Of a stretch of DNA of 64,000 nt, positions 60,044-64,000 are shown piece by piece. The notes beneath the pieces were generated by a model. The model saw only the letters and a list, made by a program, of their open reading frames with translations. It did not search any database and was not told the origin of the DNA. The stretch comes from RH-AL1 sp965198715. Its GTDB lineage: Bacteria; Pseudomonadota; Alphaproteobacteria; Rhizobiales; Beijerinckiaceae. The DNA lies in NCBI GenBank assembly GCA_965198715.1, contig CBDAPV010000001.1, positions 930,001 through 994,000 of the forward strand. Direction: 5' to 3'. Each line of letters opens with the position of its first letter. The stretch's first letter is position 1. A program made the position numbers and the translations under genes.

Positions 60044-60063
60044 TAGCTGTTCCCGTCCGTCCC
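60018..60063. repeat. strong hairpin overlapping ATPase stop codon
   Basis: GGGACGGAACGGGACAGCTA followed by CTA pairs with its near-complement TAGTAGCTGT...CCGTCCC, giving about 22 paired bases with two single-base bulges and practically no loop. The ATPase stop codon TAG is at the centre. There is no T-run. It corresponds in position, but not in sequence, to the hairpin at 2965-3009. Confidence 0.7.
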
Positions 60064-60129
60064 ACTCAGCATCGCAACACAGCGAAGCGCTGATGGTCGG
60101 AGCGGGCAATTTCGGCCGCTTCGAGCGAG

Positions 60130-60220
60130 AGCAAACGATAGAAGCCTAGCGTAGATGCGTACGGTTTCGGCCGATCGTGCGATGTGAGACAATCACGCAT
60201 CGCCCTTCATCGAGCCCGGA
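60130..60220 (+). promoter_or_regulatory. conserved leader, right cassette
   Basis: Near-identical to 3110-3197, from GAGAGCAAACGAT and CGTACGGTTTCGG to the gene start (GAGCCCGGAATG). Marks the upstream limit of the block conserved between the two cassettes; promoter function inferred. Confidence 0.45.
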
Positions 60221-60688
60221 ATGTCGGACGTCAGGACCAGCAGCCCGAGGAGCAATGCCGGCAATCGCACGGACCGCCGCGGCCAAGGCAGGGTTCACCA
60301 GCCCACCGACGCGTCGCGCAAGCAGATCGAGGCGCTCGCGAGCTTCGGCGTGCCTCGAGGCGAGATCGCCAAGGTCGCGGGGATCTGCCTTGCCACGCTT
60401 GCGAAGCATTACGGCGAGACGCTCGACATCGCGGCGACCAAGGCGAACTCGCTCGTCGCGCAGAGCCTCTTCAATCGAGCGGTGAAAGGGGACGGAGCGG
60501 CGGCGACGAGCGCGGCGATCTTCTGGTTGAAGGTCCGAGCGGGCTGGCGGGAGAAGGACGTCCACGAGGTCACCGGGCCGAACGGCGGACCGATCCAGAT
60601 GGTCGACGTGAGCGGGCTCTCGGATGCGCAGCTCGCGGCGCTTCAGCCGGTGCTCTCGTCGCTCGCTGTCCGAAGGGAAGATCACTAA
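60221..60688 (+). CDS. terminase-small-subunit-like HTH protein, right cassette, 155 aa
   Basis: Differs from the protein at 3198-3665 at only about 15 positions by eye, with the same HTH (FGVPRGEIAKVAGICLATLA) and FWLKVRAGWRE segment. Its stop overlaps the methyltransferase start as TAATG instead of ATGATGA. The assignment to packaging proteins has the same uncertainty as for the left copy. Confidence 0.55.
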   Translation: MSDVRTSSPRSNAGNRTDRRGQGRVHQPTDASRKQIEALASFGVPRGEIAKVAGICLATLAKHYGETLDIAATKANSLVAQSLFNRAVKGDGAAATSAAIFWLKVRAGWREKDVHEVTGPNGGPIQMVDVSGLSDAQLAALQPVLSSLAVRREDH

Positions 60689-62043
60689 TGGATGCTCACC
60701 AGGAGACGGCCTGGCCGGCCGACCGCGTCGAGCGGCGGGCCGTGGCGAGCCTCGTGCCCTACGCCAGGAACAGCCGCACGCACTCGGCCGAGCAGATTGA
60801 CCAGATCACGGCGTCCATTCGCGAGTGGGGATGGACGGTCCCGGTGCTGGTCGACGAGAACGACGGCCTCATCGCCGGGCACGCCCGCGTCATGGCGGCC
60901 AAGCAGCTCGGGCTGGCGGAGGTGCCCGTCATGGTGGCTACTGGCTGGACCGAGGCGCAGCGGCGCGCCTACGTCATCGCCGACAACAAGCTGGCGCTGA
61001 ACGCCGGCTGGGATGACGCGCTGCTGAAGATCGAGCTCACCGAGCTGCAGGCGCTCGACTTCGACCTCGGCATGACCGGCTTCTCGCTCGACGAGATCGC
61101 CACGCTGACCATGGATGCGGCGGCCGGGTTGACCGACCCCGACGATGCGCCTGAGCCGCCGACAGAGCCGGTCAGCCGCTCGGGCGACGTGTGGATCCTC
61201 GGCAACCACAGGCTGGTCTGCGGGGACGCCACGAACGCCGCCGACGTGGCTCGGGCGCTGAATAGTGTCACCCCAGCGCTGATGGTCTCCGACCCGCCCT
61301 ACGGCGTCGCCTACGACCCGTCCTGGCGTGCTCGCGCCGGCGTCAACCTCAACCCGGGCAAGCTCGGCAAGGTGGACAACGATGATGAGGCGGACTGGAG
61401 CGCGGCCTGGGCGCTGTTCCCCGGCGACGTCGCCTACGTGTGGCACGCCGGCAAGTTCGCCGCGACGGTCCAGGCCAGCTTGGAGCGATGCGACTTCGAG
61501 GTGCGCTCACAGATCATCTGGGCGAAGGACCGCTTTGCTCTCAGCCGCGGCGATTATCATTGGCAACATGAGCCGTGCTGGTACGCGGTGCGCCGCAACG
61601 CCCGCGGCGGCTGGTCAGGCGACCGTTCGCAGTCGACGCTGTGGACGATCCCCTCGCGCGAGGACCGCGGCCTCGGCCACGGCACGCAGAAGCCGGTGGA
61701 GTGCATGCGGCGGCCGATCGCCAACAACTCGTCGCCCGGGCAGGCCGTGTACGACCCCTTCGTCGGCTCCGGCACGACGATCATCGCCGGCGAGACGACC
61801 GGGCGCTGCGTTCACGCGCTCGAGCTCAACCCGACCTACGTCGACGTGGCGGTGATCCGATGGCAGAGCTTCACGGGCAAGACGGCGATCCTGGAGGCGA
61901 CAGGCGAGAGCTTCATGACGACGATGGCGGCGAGATCCGCTGGTTCCGCTACGTGCGCCACGAAGACCGCGCCGCCTTCGAAGCGCAAGGCTGGATCTTC
62001 GCCGCGGACCTCGGCCCGGTCCACGGCTGCTACAGCGTCTTAA
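60688..62043 (+). CDS. ParB-domain DNA methyltransferase, right cassette, 451 aa
   Basis: Same domains as the left copy: ParB-like part (LVPYARNSRTHS, GLIAGHARVM), DPPYG catalytic motif near residue 202 and DPFVGSGTT near residue 351. Overall about 90 percent identical by eye, so both probably have the same target site. The inverted fragment at 25966-26300 derives from this version. Confidence 0.9.
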   Translation: MDAHQETAWPADRVERRAVASLVPYARNSRTHSAEQIDQITASIREWGWTVPVLVDENDGLIAGHARVMAAKQLGLAEVPVMVATGWTEAQRRAYVIADNKLALNAGWDDALLKIELTELQALDFDLGMTGFSLDEIATLTMDAAAGLTDPDDAPEPPTEPVSRSGDVWILGNHRLVCGDATNAADVARALNSVTPALMVSDPPYGVAYDPSWRARAGVNLNPGKLGKVDNDDEADWSAAWALFPGDVAYVWHAGKFAATVQASLERCDFEVRSQIIWAKDRFALSRGDYHWQHEPCWYAVRRNARGGWSGDRSQSTLWTIPSREDRGLGHGTQKPVECMRRPIANNSSPGQAVYDPFVGSGTTIIAGETTGRCVHALELNPTYVDVAVIRWQSFTGKTAILEATGESFMTTMAARSAGSATCATKTAPPSKRKAGSSPRTSARSTAATAS

Positions 62044-62059
62044 TGGAGCTGCATGAGCG

Positions 62060-62236
62060 ATGAAGCTGCGCGACCCGAGGTTCCCGAAGGTCGTAGCGCT
62101 CATGCGCTCGACCCAGCACGCCGGCGAGCAGAAGGCCGACAGAAGCCGTGCGGAGGCCATGGCGACAGCAGCAGGCATGACGCTCGAGGAGGCGCTCGCC
62201 GTCGGCTCGAGTGGAGCACAAGCTAATCGCAAGTAA
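62060..62236 (+). pseudogene. truncated copy of cassette HTH protein, 58 codons
   Basis: ATG 62060 begins MKLRDPRFPKVVALMRSTQH and matches the first 48 residues of the 342-aa protein at 5037-6065. The match ends at LEEALAV (about 62203), after which GSSGAQANRK and a stop follow. The break is the right edge of recognisable cassette sequence and the probable island-chromosome junction. Confidence 0.8.
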
Positions 62237-62317
62237 CGGGCGCTGGCTGTCATCGTGCGCGCACTCCACGTTCCTGTGTGGAGGCCCACCAGCTCAGCCG
62301 GACAGAGGCGGCGCCGC

Positions 62318-63235
62318 TTACCCCTTCCGCAGTAGCGCACGCGCCGCGTTCGCGTCGCGCCTGGGCGGCGCGCCGAACATCCGGGCGTACTCGCGGCTGA
62401 ACTGGGACGGGCTCTCGTAACCGACGGTGAAGCACGCGGCCTCGACGTTGGCCGCGCCCGCGACCATCAGCCGGCGCGCCTCCAGCAAGCGGAGCCGCTT
62501 CTGGTACTGTAGCGGCGCAAGCCCGGTCAGCGTGCGGAAGCGCCGGTGGAACGCCGACGGGCTCAGCTGGGCGACCGCGGCCAATTCCTCCACGTGCACG
62601 GTGCGCCGGAAGCGTTCGCGCAGAGTCCGCAGCGCCTCCACCAGCGGCCGTGCCGGGCTTCCCGCGAGCGCAAGCCGCGCGACCTCGCCGCCTTGCGGGC
62701 CGGCGAGCAGCCAGTAGCAGATTTCGCGCATGATCAAGGGACGGAGTGCCGGGACCGCCTCGGGCGTGTCGAGCAGCCGCACCAGCCGCAGCGCGCAGTC
62801 CGCGAGTGGCCCGGCAAAGTTCGTGACGAGCACGCCGCGACCGCGCTCGCCGACGGGCTGCGGCGGCACAGGCAGCTCCTGGGCGACGCTTTCCAGCGTC
62901 GCGAGGTCGAGCGCGAAGGCGAGGACCAGGCACGGCTCGCCGGGACTCGCCTCCACCACGCGGCCGATCGACGGCGTGTCCACGCCGATGACGAGGGCCT
63001 GCCCCGCGCGGTACGTCAGCCGGTCGCCGCCGAACATCGCCCATTTCGCGCCCTGCGCGACGACGCACACCGAAGGCTGCTGGACGAGGTGGGAGGGCGG
63101 CTTGGGATGGTCCGACCGCATGATCATCATGCCCTCGACGGCGGTGGCGAACGGGCTCTCGCCCGACCGGCGCTCGGTGTGCCGCAGGAGCGCCCGCGCC
63201 AGCGCGGTCACGTCGGGGGTTGGCTGCTCCGTCAT
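62318..63235 (-). CDS. AraC-family transcriptional regulator, 305 aa
   Basis: The N-terminal AraC_N-like domain (HLVQQPSVCVVAQGAKWAMF, GQALVIGVDTPSIGRV) precedes two HTH motifs (VHVEELAAVAQLSPSAFHRR and NVEAACFTVGYESPSQFSRE). ATG 63235 is chosen; an upstream ATG at 63292 is possible. It is divergently transcribed from the SDR gene, with about 115 bp between the two starts, the common arrangement of an AraC regulator controlling a neighbouring oxidoreductase. GC and codon use are those of core chromosome. Confidence 0.9.
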   Translation of the reverse strand: MTEQPTPDVTALARALLRHTERRSGESPFATAVEGMMIMRSDHPKPPSHLVQQPSVCVVAQGAKWAMFGGDRLTYRAGQALVIGVDTPSIGRVVEASPGEPCLVLAFALDLATLESVAQELPVPPQPVGERGRGVLVTNFAGPLADCALRLVRLLDTPEAVPALRPLIMREICYWLLAGPQGGEVARLALAGSPARPLVEALRTLRERFRRTVHVEELAAVAQLSPSAFHRRFRTLTGLAPLQYQKRLRLLEARRLMVAGAANVEAACFTVGYESPSQFSREYARMFGAPPRRDANAARALLRKG

Positions 63236-63350
63236 CGTCACGACTGTAGTTACGCGAGCAGGATCAGGCAAGAACGCGGCGGCTTCCGACATTCGGTTCC
63301 GTTTGAGCGTGGCCTATGTCCCGCGGGATCGGACACGCAAGGACATCGTC

Positions 63351-64000
63351 ATGACGGACAAGATTGCCATCGTCACCGGAGGGAGCCGCGGGATCGGCCG
63401 CGACGCCGTACTGCGGCTTGCAGCGCGAGGCGAGCGATGCATTTTCACCTACAACGCCAACGGCCTGGAGGCGGAAAGGGTCGTCGCGCTGGCGCGGGAA
63501 ACGGGCGCGACGTCGGTGGCGTTGCAGCTCGACGTCGGCAACGCGGGCAGCTTCGACGGCTTCGTCACCCGTGTGAGCCACGCGCTGGCCGAGATGGGCG
63601 CGGAGCGGTTCGACCATCTCGTCAACAACGCCGGCACCTCGTCGGCCAAGACCCTGGAGACGATCACCGAGGCGGAAATGGACGCGCTCTACGCCGTCCA
63701 TTTCAAGGGTCCGATGTTCCTCACGCAGAAGCTCCTGCCGCTGATGAACGACGGCGGGCGGATCGTGAACGTCTCGTCGGGCCTGGCGCGGTTCGCCATG
63801 GCGGGCCGGATCGGCTACGGCCCCATAAAGGCGGCGGTGGAAGCGCTCAGCCGCAACATGGCCTTCGAGCTCGGCCCGCGCCGGATCACCGTCAATGTCG
63901 TCGCGCCCGGCGCGATCGCGACCGACTTCAGCGGCGGCATCGTCCGCGACAACCCGGAGGTGAACAGGGCGGTTGCCGCAGCCGCCGCGCTGGGTCGTGT
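63351..64000 (+). CDS. SDR family oxidoreductase, 3' end outside window
   Basis: ATG 63351 begins MTDKIAIVTGGSRGIGRDAV, with the TGxxxGIG dinucleotide-binding motif. NNAG is at about residue 90, followed by a catalytic Ser (IVNVSSGLARF) and YGPIK (YxxxK). The frame is open to the window end at residue 216, so about 30 residues are missing. A classical short-chain dehydrogenase that reduces or oxidises a carbonyl/alcohol with NAD(P). Probably regulated by the divergent AraC protein. Confidence 0.9.
   Translation, partial: MTDKIAIVTGGSRGIGRDAVLRLAARGERCIFTYNANGLEAERVVALARETGATSVALQLDVGNAGSFDGFVTRVSHALAEMGAERFDHLVNNAGTSSAKTLETITEAEMDALYAVHFKGPMFLTQKLLPLMNDGGRIVNVSSGLARFAMAGRIGYGPIKAAVEALSRNMAFELGPRRITVNVVAPGAIATDFSGGIVRDNPEVNRAVAAAAALGR

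Noticed and set aside
62200..62320. tRNA gene or tRNA-derived attachment site at the island border
   Set aside because: No cloverleaf arms or GTTCGAATC-type T-arm sequence could be found here or at the other borders.
1..64000. CRISPR array
   Set aside because: No regularly spaced direct repeats of 24-40 bp were found; repeats at 9.7-11.0 kb are few, long and degenerate.

Overview
The window is a GC-rich, accessory-dense stretch of a proteobacterial genome, most likely an alphaproteobacterium. I infer this from the GC-rich codon use and from recombinase operons with DUF2924 and DUF3489 partners, which are typical of Hyphomicrobiales, Sphingomonadales and Rhodospirillales. It reads as a genomic island whose right-hand end meets ordinary chromosome near 62.2 kb, where an AraC regulator and a divergent SDR gene begin. 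Two related mobile cassettes sit at the two ends of the island.

Left cassette (about 1.5-6.1 kb, + strand): small HTH protein, RecA-like ATPase, a terminase-small-subunit-like protein, a ParB-domain DNA methyltransferase and an HTH protein. A near copy lies at 58.6-62.2 kb and ends in a truncated last gene. A third, scrambled copy survives as fragments at 25.8-26.3 kb. A metallopeptidase gene (partial) and an unrecognised gene precede the left cassette.

6.3-8.9 kb (- strand): a retron-like pair, a reverse transcriptase and a phosphoribosyltransferase/winged-helix protein, with a strongly structured 154-nt intergenic segment that may be the msr-msd RNA. 9.0-11.0 kb: a DUF3489 gene, a serine recombinase and several direct and inverted repeats.

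11.2-34.0 kb (- strand): a type VI secretion effector region. The intact end is VgrG, DUF2169 adaptor, PAAR-like toxin and beta-propeller-like immunity protein. Downstream follows a long array of duplicated adaptor stubs, further PAAR toxins, orphan toxin tips (HNH-like, GH-E, HYD1 ADP-ribosyltransferase, Rhs), and their immunity candidates (propeller, TPR, ankyrin, DUF4279-like and unrecognised small proteins). It is interrupted by an IS5-family element and by a 1.8-kb scrapyard of gene fragments at 25.8-27.6 kb.

34.4-51.8 kb: a defence-like island. It carries an HTH protein, an IS630 element, an OLD-type ATPase/TOPRIM gene broken by a frameshift, a metallo-beta-lactamase-fold plus membrane-protein pair, a decayed histidine kinase/response regulator pair, a complete type I restriction-modification operon with an extra PD-(D/E)XK-like gene, and an Mrr-like nuclease candidate. 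50.4-58.5 kb holds one intact and two decayed copies of a large serine recombinase operon, two hypothetical proteins and a second IS630 element.

All calls come from reading the sequence and its translations. Family names are recognised from motifs and were not checked by database search.
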